From an uncultured Planctomycetaceae bacterium (GTDB taxonomy: Bacteria > Planctomycetota > Planctomycetia > Pirellulales > Pirellulaceae), in the NCBI GenBank assembly GCA_903921945.1, contig CAIXSC010000997.1, positions 1 through 7,149 on the forward strand: a stretch of 7,149 nucleotides of DNA. Direction: 5' to 3'. The notes under the pieces are model-generated. The model saw only the letters and a program-made list of their open reading frames with translations. It ran no database searches and was not told where the DNA came from. Made by a program: the position numbers and the translations under genes. Positions 1 through 5,753 of the stretch are shown in pieces (within the stretch, counting starts at the first letter, position 1; each line of letters starts with the position of its first letter).

Positions 1-180
1 ATCGGAATGATCGGTCGCGGAAGCCCGAGCGGACCATGCCCGATTGGATGTCCGGAGCGGACGTCTGATTTGGACGTCTGATTTGGACGTCTGATTTGGA
101 CGTCTGATTTGGACGTCTGATTTGGACGTCTAGATTGGACGTCTAGATTGGATGTCTAGATTGGACGTCGGCTGTGCAGA
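1..180. other. Gene-poor stretch downstream of thrC
   Basis: No gene can be supported here. On the plus strand, frame 3 is open from the window edge to a TGA at 66-68 and could be the last 21 codons of a gene entering from the left, but nothing in it is recognisable. On the minus strand an ATG at 37-35 opens a frame that runs off the left edge, with no good ribosome-binding site. The right part is filled by the 13-bp tandem array. No clear Rho-independent terminator follows the thrC stop codon at 183-181. Confidence 0.5.
59..169. repeat. 13-bp tandem repeat array containing GACGTC
   Basis: There are eight full 13-bp units in perfect register at 59-162, followed by a partial unit (ggacgtc) at 163-169. 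Units 1-5 (59-123) are identical, ggacgtctgattt. Units 6-7 (124-149) read ggacgtctagatt. Unit 8 (150-162) is ggatgtctagatt. A degenerate earlier copy may lie at 46-58 (ggatgtccggagc). Seven of the eight units contain the palindrome GACGTC, and the last three also contain TCTAGA. The period is not a multiple of three and the array sits just beyond the thrC stop codon, so it is probably non-coding. It looks like a minisatellite that grew by slippage or unequal exchange, with two sequence types in separate blocks. Function is unknown. Confidence 0.95.
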
Positions 181-1641
181 TCAAGAGTAGAGCTTGATCG
201 CCTTGACGATATCGTCGAGCACGTTTGGAACGGCGACGGCACGGTTGGCGAATGACGCACGCCGGACACCTCGACTGCCCAGCACTTTGTTGAACTGGTC
301 TTGGTCCGTCGTATGGTAGGCCACGGTGGCGGTGGGGTCCTTGAGTTGGTGGCCTGTGAGCACGCACACCACTCGGTCGCTGGGCGCAATCACCCCTTCA
401 TCCCGCAGCAGTTTAGCGCCGGCGACGCTGGCGGCACTGGCCGGTTCACATCCGAGTCCGCCGGCAGCCACCTTTGCCTTGGCGTCCAGAATCTCTTGGT
501 CGGTAACTTGGCGAACAACTCCCTGGCATGCTTCCAGCGCCCGCAGGCACTTTCGCAAATTCACCGGACGATTGATCTCGATCGCGCTGGCGATCGTCGA
601 CGCTTTGCGGTTGTCCTGATCCATCTGCTCGTAGAATCGGTTCACCACCGACATGTCGGCTTTGCCGCCATTCCACCGGACTCCATGCCGGGTATACAGT
701 TCGTACAGCGTATCGGCGCCGGCCGCGTTGATGACTGCCAGCCTTGGCGGCCGCTCGATAAGCCCCAGATGCATTAGTTCCGCGAACGCCTTTCCGAAGG
801 CGCTTGAATTCCCCAGATTCCCGCCAGGGACCACGATCCAATCAGGGATTTCCCAACGCAGCGCTTCGAGGACCCGATACATCACCGATTTTTGGCCTTC
901 GAGCCGGAACGGGTTCACGCTGTTGACAAGGTAGATGTTCAGTTCCCGCGAGACTTCCTTGACGCGAGCCATCGCGTCATCGAAGTCGCCGGCGATTTGG
1001 ACCGTCAACGCGCCGTAATCCAGAGCCTGGGAGAGTTTGCCGTAGGAGATTTTACCCGAGCCGATGAAAATCACGGCTTTCATGAGCCGAGTGACGGCGC
1101 AGTACATCGCGAGCGACGCGCTGGTGTTTCCCGTTGACGCGCAAGCTGCCCGAGCCGCACCAATCATGCGGGCATGGGTGAACGCCGCGCACATCCCGTT
1201 GTCTTTGAACGACCCGGATGGATTCATGCCCTCGTATTGCAGGTAAAGCCTTCCCGGCTGCACACCCACGTAACTCGCAACGGCGTCCGCCTGCTGCAAC
1301 AGCGTCTGCCCCTCGCCGACCGTCACCACTTGATCCGGCGGCGCGAACGGCATCAGTTCATGGAATCGCCAGACGCCGCTGTATCGGAGCGGCACATACC
1401 GCTGGCTCCACATCTGCTCGAAGTAGCTCAGCGACTTCGGCGGCCGGGCCCGATCCCAGTCGTACGCGATGTCCAGCAAGTCGCCGCACCGAGGGCATGC
1501 GACAAGTTCCTCGGAAACGCCAAAGGTGGCGCGGCATTGGGGGGAAATGCATTGTTGGTACGCGACTTCCGTGTGCGGCCGACCGCTCGACACGGGACCC
1601 CAACTTGCCTTTCCACTTCCACCGGTTTCTACTTCTAACAT
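181..1641 (-). CDS. thrC: Threonine synthase (PLP-dependent)
   Basis: This enzyme converts O-phosphohomoserine to L-threonine and phosphate in the cytoplasm, the last step of threonine synthesis. The protein is 486 residues long from the ATG at 1641-1639. An N-terminal zinc-ribbon-like segment has Cys31, Cys36, Cys49 and Cys52. The PLP-binding lysine is Lys146 in NPSGSFKDNG. STGNTSAS (169-176) should bind the cofactor ring side, PGGNLGNS (272-279) is the phosphate-binding loop, and GCEPASAAS plus VLTGHQLKDP close the C-terminal part. These are standard fold-type-II threonine synthase motifs. An ATG 33 codons further upstream (1740) is open, but its extension looks unlike any family N-terminus, so I prefer 1641, although the ribosome-binding site there is weak. 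The gene is divergent from the DUF1501 gene, with no other threonine-pathway gene in view. A related PLP lyase is the only realistic alternative. Confidence 0.93.
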   Translation of the reverse strand: MLEVETGGSGKASWGPVSSGRPHTEVAYQQCISPQCRATFGVSEELVACPRCGDLLDIAYDWDRARPPKSLSYFEQMWSQRYVPLRYSGVWRFHELMPFAPPDQVVTVGEGQTLLQQADAVASYVGVQPGRLYLQYEGMNPSGSFKDNGMCAAFTHARMIGAARAACASTGNTSASLAMYCAVTRLMKAVIFIGSGKISYGKLSQALDYGALTVQIAGDFDDAMARVKEVSRELNIYLVNSVNPFRLEGQKSVMYRVLEALRWEIPDWIVVPGGNLGNSSAFGKAFAELMHLGLIERPPRLAVINAAGADTLYELYTRHGVRWNGGKADMSVVNRFYEQMDQDNRKASTIASAIEINRPVNLRKCLRALEACQGVVRQVTDQEILDAKAKVAAGGLGCEPASAASVAGAKLLRDEGVIAPSDRVVCVLTGHQLKDPTATVAYHTTDQDQFNKVLGSRGVRRASFANRAVAVPNVLDDIVKAIKLYS

Positions 1642-1711
1642 AGCGTTCCAGTCTATCCAGCAAGGGCGAAAGCCAGCAAGGCCGACTTGATTCCTCCGCG
1701 TCCCCGCAGTG

Positions 1712-1723
1712 CCGATCGATCGG
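1712..1723. repeat. 12-bp perfect palindrome between divergent genes
   Basis: The sequence ccgatcgatcgg equals its own reverse complement. It lies about 70 bp upstream of the thrC start and 170 bp upstream of the DUF1501 start. It could bind a dimeric regulator, but one such palindrome in GC-rich DNA may be chance. No regulator gene is adjacent. Confidence 0.35.
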
Positions 1724-1820
1724 TACCCAAACCGGATCAAACCGCGGGCGATTCGGCGGCTGTTTTCCCCGGTCGCCCGTCCGTTTGCCTGATTGTTCGT
1801 CCGTCCGTCCCGTCCCGTTC

Positions 1821-1844
1821 GTTCATCCGTTCATCCGTTCATCC
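1821..1844. repeat. Three tandem copies of gttcatcc
   Basis: There are three perfect 8-bp copies at 1821-1828, 1829-1836 and 1837-1844, directly preceded by short cgtcc/cgttc-type repeats from about 1797. The block is pyrimidine-rich on the plus strand and lies 49-72 bp before the DUF1501 start codon, so it is probably in or near that gene's 5' untranslated region. Origin by replication slippage is likely; a role is unknown. Confidence 0.8.
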
Positions 1845-1879
1845 CGGACGGCGGCTAGCCATGTCCAGTAACTCGAGCC

Positions 1880-1884
1880 GGAGG
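1880..1884 (+). promoter_or_regulatory. Ribosome-binding site of the DUF1501 gene
   Basis: A GGAGG core lies 8 nt before the ATG at 1893. It fixes this ATG as the start even though it places about 40 residues in front of the twin-arginine motif. The only other in-frame start near the signal, a GTG at 1995, has no such site. Confidence 0.75.
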
Positions 1885-1892
1885 TCCGCATC

Positions 1893-3443
1893 ATGCGACG
1901 TTCCCACCAGTCCATCGCTGCGGCCGGTCCGCGAGCCACCCCGAGCATAATACGCGGCGGACAAAAAGTAGAACGGAATGTCGCCAACGTCGAAGTGGCT
2001 GGATCCGTTCCCAGCCGCCGCGACTGGTTGGGATGGGCTCAAGGTGGTTTGGCGGGTGCCGCGTTGGCGACGCTGATGCATGTCGGAGCGCCGCTCGCCA
2101 CCGGAGCGCCTGTTCCAAGCGAGGCCGCGAATCCGCCACCCCACTTTCCCGCCCAAGCCCGCCGTGCCATTCACATCTGCCTGTGCGGCGGTTTTTCCCA
2201 CATCGACACGTTCGACTATAAACCGGAACTCGCACGCCTTCACGGCAAGTCGCTCGCCGCCGACCAACGGCCCGATGTGTTTTTCGGCAAAGTAGGGTTG
2301 CTGCGGAAGAACGATTGGGAATTCCGGCAACGCGGCGCGAGTGGCCTGTGGATTTCCGAATTGTTTCCCCACCTCGCCACCGTCGCCGATGAACTGACGG
2401 TCATCCGCTCGATGACCGCCGAATCGTCCAGCCACACGCCGGCAACGTTCCAGGAAAACTCCGGCTTTCGACTTAACGGATTCCCGACGCTCGGGTCATG
2501 GCTGTCGTATGGGCTCGGGAACGAAACGGATGATCTGCCAACCTTTGTGGTACTGCCGGATGCGCGCGGATTTCCTGCTGGCGGCACGAACAACTGGACA
2601 AACGGTTTTCTACCGCCACGGCATCAAGGCGTGGCGCTTCGGAGCCAGGGCGAGCCCATTGCGGACCTGCGGCCCGCTCGGCCGCTGGCCGACGACTTCG
2701 AGCAGGATAGCCGCCAACTGTTGGCGGAACTCAACCGGTTGGACTTTGCCCGCCGCGGTGGCGACGCCGAACTCGCCGGTCGAATTCGCGCCTACGAACT
2801 GGCGGCCAGGATGCAGTTGGCCGTGCCCCGCGTCACCGACCTCGAACGGGAAACGGCGGCGACCCGCGCCAGCTATGGACTCGATCGCGCCGAGACGGCC
2901 GACTTTGGCCGCGCCTGCCTGCTTGCCCGGCGGATGCTCGAAAGCGGCGTTCGCTTCCTGCAAATCTACTCGGGCGGCGATTTCAGTTCCCCGAGAATCA
3001 ACTGGGACGCCCATGAAGATGTCATCCAAAACCACACGCAGGAGGCCGTTCGTATCGATCAACCCGTCGCCGCACTGCTGCGCGACCTGCGCCAACGAGG
3101 AATGCTCGACGACACGCTGGTGCTGTTCACCAGCGAGTTCGGCCGAACTCCGTTCACGCAGTCCGGGGCCGACACGGTCGGCAAGGGACGCGACCATAAC
3201 CAAACCGGCTTCTCCGTCTGGCTCGCCGGGGCTGGACTTAAAGCCGGCTTGGCCTATGGCGCGACTGACGACATCGGATGGCGGTCCGTCGAAAAGCCGG
3301 TCGCTTGGCACGATTTCCATGCCACCGTGCTTCACCTGCTCGGCATCGACCACGAGCGATTGACTTACTACCACAACGGGATCCAGCGTCGCCTCACCAA
3401 CGTTCACGGCGCGCCGATCCGCGAAATCCTCAAATCGGCCTGA
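1893..3443 (+). CDS. DUF1501 domain-containing protein, Tat-exported
   Basis: This 516-residue protein belongs to the DUF1501 family, which is related to the alkaline phosphatase/sulfatase superfamily and greatly expanded in planctomycetes. The biochemical role of most members is unknown. A twin-arginine signal is visible: SRRDWLGWA at 41-49 followed by a hydrophobic Ala/Gly/Leu stretch to about residue 72, so export in folded form across the cytoplasmic membrane is expected. Family hallmarks run in order: CGGFSHIDTFD (98-108), SSSHTPATFQ (178-187), LGSWLSYGLG (200-209), NWTNGFLPP (234-242), WDAHEDV (371-377), TSEFGRTP (413-420), GRDHN (432-436), DFHATVLHLLG (474-484) and HERLTYYHNG (487-496). 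The Asp/His residues in these blocks are plausible metal ligands by analogy. DUF1501 genes often follow a DUF1549/DUF1553 partner; none is adjacent here, where the left neighbour is divergent thrC. The n-region of 40 residues before the arginines is unusually long. Confidence 0.93.
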   Translation: MRRSHQSIAAAGPRATPSIIRGGQKVERNVANVEVAGSVPSRRDWLGWAQGGLAGAALATLMHVGAPLATGAPVPSEAANPPPHFPAQARRAIHICLCGGFSHIDTFDYKPELARLHGKSLAADQRPDVFFGKVGLLRKNDWEFRQRGASGLWISELFPHLATVADELTVIRSMTAESSSHTPATFQENSGFRLNGFPTLGSWLSYGLGNETDDLPTFVVLPDARGFPAGGTNNWTNGFLPPRHQGVALRSQGEPIADLRPARPLADDFEQDSRQLLAELNRLDFARRGGDAELAGRIRAYELAARMQLAVPRVTDLERETAATRASYGLDRAETADFGRACLLARRMLESGVRFLQIYSGGDFSSPRINWDAHEDVIQNHTQEAVRIDQPVAALLRDLRQRGMLDDTLVLFTSEFGRTPFTQSGADTVGKGRDHNQTGFSVWLAGAGLKAGLAYGATDDIGWRSVEKPVAWHDFHATVLHLLGIDHERLTYYHNGIQRRLTNVHGAPIREILKSA

Positions 3444-3455
3444 CGGCGGACGACG

Positions 3456-3638
3456 CTACTGGGCCAACACTCGGGATAGGAGAAACGCGAGCATCGCGGC
3501 ATACCCGACAATCGCCACGATCAGTAGCGTGCGATTGCCCGCTCGCGGCGACAACGTCGTCTCGTTCGCCGCTTCCGCGGTGGCTTGGGAAGGCCGAGGA
3601 GCCGAACTCGTCGAAGCCCGGTGCTGACGGGCATTCAC
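3456..3638 (-). CDS. Small single-pass membrane protein, unknown function
   Basis: This 60-residue protein has a GTG start at 3638-3636 that overlaps the stop codon of the upstream gene as GTGA, with GGGAG 7 nt before it. The overlap and the ribosome-binding site argue for a real gene read by translational coupling. The first ~35 residues are polar, rich in Ser, Ala, Thr and Arg. Residues 38-57 (about TLLIVAIVGYAAMLAFLLSR) form one hydrophobic helix, and the protein ends RVLAQ. Either it has no cleaved signal and is a tail-anchored-type membrane protein with a cytoplasmic N-terminus, or the topology is reversed. I recognise no family. As the last gene of the lipA-ricT-like cluster it may give the soluble partners a membrane contact, which is inference. 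Its TAG stop lies 12 bp from the stop of the convergent DUF1501 gene. Confidence 0.7.
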   Translation of the reverse strand: MNARQHRASTSSAPRPSQATAEAANETTLSPRAGNRTLLIVAIVGYAAMLAFLLSRVLAQ

Positions 3639-4075
3639 GGCGCCACTCCCTTGGGAATCGGCAACTCGTAGCGAAACGCCTCGGCGAATTCGAAGACGTC
3701 GTCGAAATCCTCACGCTTGTCCCGTTTCGACTTTTTCAACTGACCGGCACGAATCAATTTGAAGACGACTTCGCCGATGTCTCCCGTGGTTCGCACGCCC
3801 CAACTTTCGAGCACCGCGCGGGCCAACATGCCGTATTGAAGTTGGGCGTAGGTCCGCACGACGTCGCAGACTTGCGCTCCCGAGAGATGGAACTCCGAAC
3901 GCGATTCGCCTTTCCGCCCCGCGTCTTCGTCATCCCCCGGCTCGGTCGCTCCCATCTTCAATTCGGTCCGCGCAAAACGCAACGCTTCCGTCACAAACCC
4001 ATAGATAGCCACGGAGTACCGCGGATCCTGATCCGCTAGGCGACGATACAGTTGCGTTGTGCTCATGGTACTCAT
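3635..4075 (-). CDS. Minf_1886 family protein, unknown function
   Basis: This soluble protein of 146 residues matches, by recall of the consensus, the Minf_1886 family (TIGR04138) found mainly in Verrucomicrobiota and Planctomycetota. Recognisable blocks are the N-terminal LYRRLADQDPRYSVAIYGFV, then ALRFARTELK, the central HLSGAQVCDVVRTYAQLQYG, LARAVLESWGVRTTGDIGEV and the C-terminal KREDFDDVFEFAEAFRYEL. A charged, probably flexible insert (EPGDDEDAGRKGESRS) separates the first two parts. No catalytic motif or membrane segment is visible and the family's function is not known to me. I chose the ATG at 4075-4073 because it follows the upstream stop by 13 bp and has GAGG before it; an ATG three codons later is possible. 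The frame is open further upstream to 4144, but that would overlap the ricT-like gene and adds a non-family N-terminus. It overlaps the next gene by 4 bp. Confidence 0.88.
   Translation of the reverse strand: MSTMSTTQLYRRLADQDPRYSVAIYGFVTEALRFARTELKMGATEPGDDEDAGRKGESRSEFHLSGAQVCDVVRTYAQLQYGMLARAVLESWGVRTTGDIGEVVFKLIRAGQLKKSKRDKREDFDDVFEFAEAFRYELPIPKGVAP
3646..3650 (-). promoter_or_regulatory. Ribosome-binding site of the small membrane protein
   Basis: A GGGAG core on the minus strand lies inside the 3' end of the Minf_1886 gene, 7 nt before the GTG at 3638. It selects this GTG over the out-of-frame ATG at 3634 and supports coupled translation. Confidence 0.65.
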
Positions 4076-4086
4076 GCTCGTTGTCG

Positions 4087-4090
4087 CCTC
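4087..4090 (-). promoter_or_regulatory. Ribosome-binding site of the Minf_1886 gene, fused to the upstream stop
   Basis: On the minus strand TGAGG combines the TGA stop of the ricT-like gene (4091-4089) with a GAGG core (4090-4087). It lies 11 nt before the ATG at 4075, slightly longer than ideal. Ribosomes ending the upstream gene stop on this site, which favours coupled re-initiation. Confidence 0.5.
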
Positions 4091-5723
4091 ATGACGATCC
4101 GGCCGGTGGTGCTGCTTCGGTTCCGCCGGATTCATCCATTTCACGTTGACCGATCTTTCCCGCCAGTGATGAGTTCACTGAGGGGGACGTTGGGTTCATC
4201 GTCGCAGGATCTGCTGGCGCTTGATCGGATGTCAGGGAAGGATGCGGTGCCTGCGCCTCTGACACTTGCACAGGCGCATTGTTGGACGGTTTGTTGGACG
4301 CTTGCTCAAGCGCGGCGTGTTCTTGGCTTGCCTGATGATGGTCGGCCGAATTACCGCTCTCTGATTCTGGATCCACTGGAGCACTTGGCCGAGGCACACG
4401 TTCGGCGGCACCACGACGTTGGCCACGATCACCGGCGGCCGGGCGTTCCGTGGGGCGTCGATCGGACCACCCCCGACCCGGCCGCCCGCGCTCGGAGGTG
4501 CCGCGCTCGGAAGGGCCTCGCTCGGAGGGGCCGCGCTCGGAGGGGCCGCGGTCGGAAGGGCCACGGTCGGAGGTGCCTCGCTCGGAGGTGCCACGGTCGG
4601 AAGGGCCACGGTCGGAGGGGCCGCGCTCGGAGGGGCCACGCTCGGAGGGGCCACGGTCGGAAGGGCCACGGTCGGAGGGGACGCGGTCGGGCCGCATTCG
4701 ATCTGGGCGCCCTCGATCGGAACGTCCGTCGGGACGCCGATTGCGGTCGTCGCGATTGCTGTCCCCGCGACGGTCATCCGCTCGAGGAGTGCCGTCGCGG
4801 CCGCTTTCTGGCGGAGCGGTTCCTTCGGGAGCGGTTTCAATTGAGCGGCTGTCTTCGCGAGTTTTTTCGCCGCGCGAACGATCACGATCGCCGCGGCCAC
4901 GATCGATTTGGCCGCTGCCGACGTGCAGGATGGTGAGCACATCGGTCGCGGGGATCATGAGTCGACGGTTGTCTTCGGTTTGGATCAGCAGTTGTTGCGA
5001 GAGGATCTCGTGATTGAGGACACGGGCGCGGCCTGTGGTTGTGATGACGTCCGAACCGATGGGAGGCAGCGTCTTTTGCAATTCCTCATAGGTGTCGTAT
5101 TCGTACCGTAAGCAGCACTTGAGCCGGCCGCAGCGGCCGGAGATCTTGGTTGGGTCGAGCGTGGCTTTTTGCATCTTGGCCATCTTCATCGACACGGGGG
5201 GCATGTCGATCAGATGCGTATTGCAGCAGACCGGTTTTCCGCAGTCGCCGTAGTCGGCTAGCAACTTCGCCTCGTCGCGGACGCCGATTTGCCGCATTTC
5301 CACCCGAGTCTTGAGCGCTCCTTGCAACGCTTTGACGAGCGTTCGGAAGTCGACGCGGTCCTCGGACAGGTAATAGACGACGACCCGTTCGCCGCCGAAC
5401 AGGCGTTCGACATCGACAAGTTGCATGGGCAAAGCGAGTTCGGCGATTTGGCGTTCGCAGATGCCGAAGTCCTCCTTTCGAGTCAACTCGATACGCTCCG
5501 CCTCGGTGTGATCCTCAGGGAGCATTTCCCGCAAGATCTGTCCACCAGGGGGATCGGTTAGCTGGGCGACGGCGTGATCGGTCGCCTCGCACAGCACATC
5601 GGCCAGTTCGAGGCCACGAGGCGTGCGGGCGACGACGCGAGCGCCGCGGCGATGCGATTCCTGCCGCGTGAAAAAGACGCCGACCATACGCGTCGAGCCG
5701 TACCGAACCACATATTTCGCCAT
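4089..5723 (-). CDS. PSP1/RicT-like protein with long repeat-rich C-terminal tail
   Basis: This 544-residue protein has two parts. Residues 1-270 match the PSP1-domain family typified by Bacillus subtilis RicT (YaaT), about 275 residues long. That protein acts with RicA and RicF as an iron-sulfur-binding complex promoting RNase Y-dependent mRNA processing. The hallmark region is clear: YGDCGKPVCC (158-167), PVSMKMAKMQ (176-185), LDPTKISGRCGRLKCCLRYE (189-208). Cys161, 166, 167, 198, 203 and 204 are the likely cluster ligands. Residues 271-544 are an added low-complexity tail. It is Arg/Asp-rich at 274-347, has 13 copies of S(D/E)RG(P/T) at 350-414, a further Arg-rich stretch to about 446, and an acidic, Pro/Ser/Ala/Gln-rich end. 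The tail is predicted to be disordered and could bind RNA; that is inference. The gene begins 30 bp after lipA. No ricA, ricF or rny gene is in view, so the RNase Y role is by family analogy only. Confidence 0.88.
   Translation of the reverse strand: MAKYVVRYGSTRMVGVFFTRQESHRRGARVVARTPRGLELADVLCEATDHAVAQLTDPPGGQILREMLPEDHTEAERIELTRKEDFGICERQIAELALPMQLVDVERLFGGERVVVYYLSEDRVDFRTLVKALQGALKTRVEMRQIGVRDEAKLLADYGDCGKPVCCNTHLIDMPPVSMKMAKMQKATLDPTKISGRCGRLKCCLRYEYDTYEELQKTLPPIGSDVITTTGRARVLNHEILSQQLLIQTEDNRRLMIPATDVLTILHVGSGQIDRGRGDRDRSRGEKTREDSRSIETAPEGTAPPESGRDGTPRADDRRGDSNRDDRNRRPDGRSDRGRPDRMRPDRVPSDRGPSDRGPSERGPSERGPSDRGPSDRGTSERGTSDRGPSDRGPSERGPSERGPSERGTSERGRPGRGWSDRRPTERPAAGDRGQRRGAAERVPRPSAPVDPESESGNSADHHQASQEHAALEQASNKPSNNAPVQVSEAQAPHPSLTSDQAPADPATMNPTSPSVNSSLAGKIGQREMDESGGTEAAPPAGSS
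4482..4676 (-). repeat. 15-bp coding repeat: 13 copies of S(D/E)RG(P/T)
   Basis: Thirteen contiguous 15-bp units encode residues 350-414 of the RicT-like protein. In protein order the fifth-position/acid pattern is DP DP EP EP DP DT ET DP DP EP EP ET ER. Serine is always TCC and glycine is GGC except in the last unit. Arginine alternates among CGT, CGC and CGA, and proline between CCC and CCT. Asp/Glu differ only at the third base (GAC/GAG); only Pro/Thr (and the last unit's Arg) changes the first base. Units 1-4 and 8-11 encode the same order, suggesting a higher-order duplication. Because the period is divisible by three, all other frames stay open too and produce spurious antisense reading frames. 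Confidence 0.95.
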
Positions 5724-5753
5724 GCCAACGCCCCGTGTGCCGTTGTCCCGATA

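Larger units (their letters stand above)
1642..1892. promoter_or_regulatory. Divergent thrC / DUF1501 intergenic region
   Basis: This 251-bp spacer must hold the start signals for both flanking genes. I see no convincing -10/-35 pair on either strand. It does contain a 9-bp direct repeat, ccagcaagg, at 1657-1665 and 1673-1681 close to the thrC start; a perfect 12-bp palindrome, ccgatcgatcgg, at 1712-1723; and a run of short cgtcc and gttcatcc repeats at about 1797-1844. The palindrome and direct repeat are candidate operator elements by position only. No open frame here looks coding. Confidence 0.5.

Noticed and set aside
59..169. CRISPR array
   Set aside because: The units are 13 bp and directly abut, with no spacers and no cas genes nearby.
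1642..1740. 33-codon N-terminal extension of threonine synthase from the ATG at 1740
   Set aside because: The extension has no resemblance to the family N-terminus, and the ATG at 1641 lies a normal distance before the zinc-ribbon segment.
2509..3363. 284-codon plus-strand frame overlapping the DUF1501 gene
   Set aside because: It is a shifted reading of the DUF1501 gene with unnatural composition and no motif.
2610..3407. 265-codon minus-strand frame inside the DUF1501 gene
   Set aside because: The plus strand encodes a full set of DUF1501 motifs over the same bases; long antisense frames are expected in GC-rich DNA.
3444..3455. Bidirectional terminator between the convergent genes
   Set aside because: Only 12 bp separate the stops and no hairpin plus T-run is visible there on either strand.
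3278..4039. 253-codon plus-strand frame across the convergent gene ends
   Set aside because: It overlaps the DUF1501 3' end and runs antisense to both the small membrane protein and the Minf_1886 gene, which carries clear family blocks.
4052..4936. Plus-strand frame rich in RARRG/GRKGH repeats
   Set aside because: Another repeat shadow, antisense to the RicT-like gene, despite looking like a basic nucleic-acid-binding protein.
4232..4942. Minus-strand frame rich in PPTVALPTVAPPS, shifted from the RicT-like gene
   Set aside because: It is the same repeat read in another frame. It lacks a recognisable domain and lies wholly inside the RicT-like gene.
4450..5013. Plus-strand frame with repeated PRSEG, opposite the RicT-like tail
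   Set aside because: A 15-bp repeat keeps every frame open. The sense frame continues a recognisable RicT core; this antisense frame has no family motif and no supporting start.
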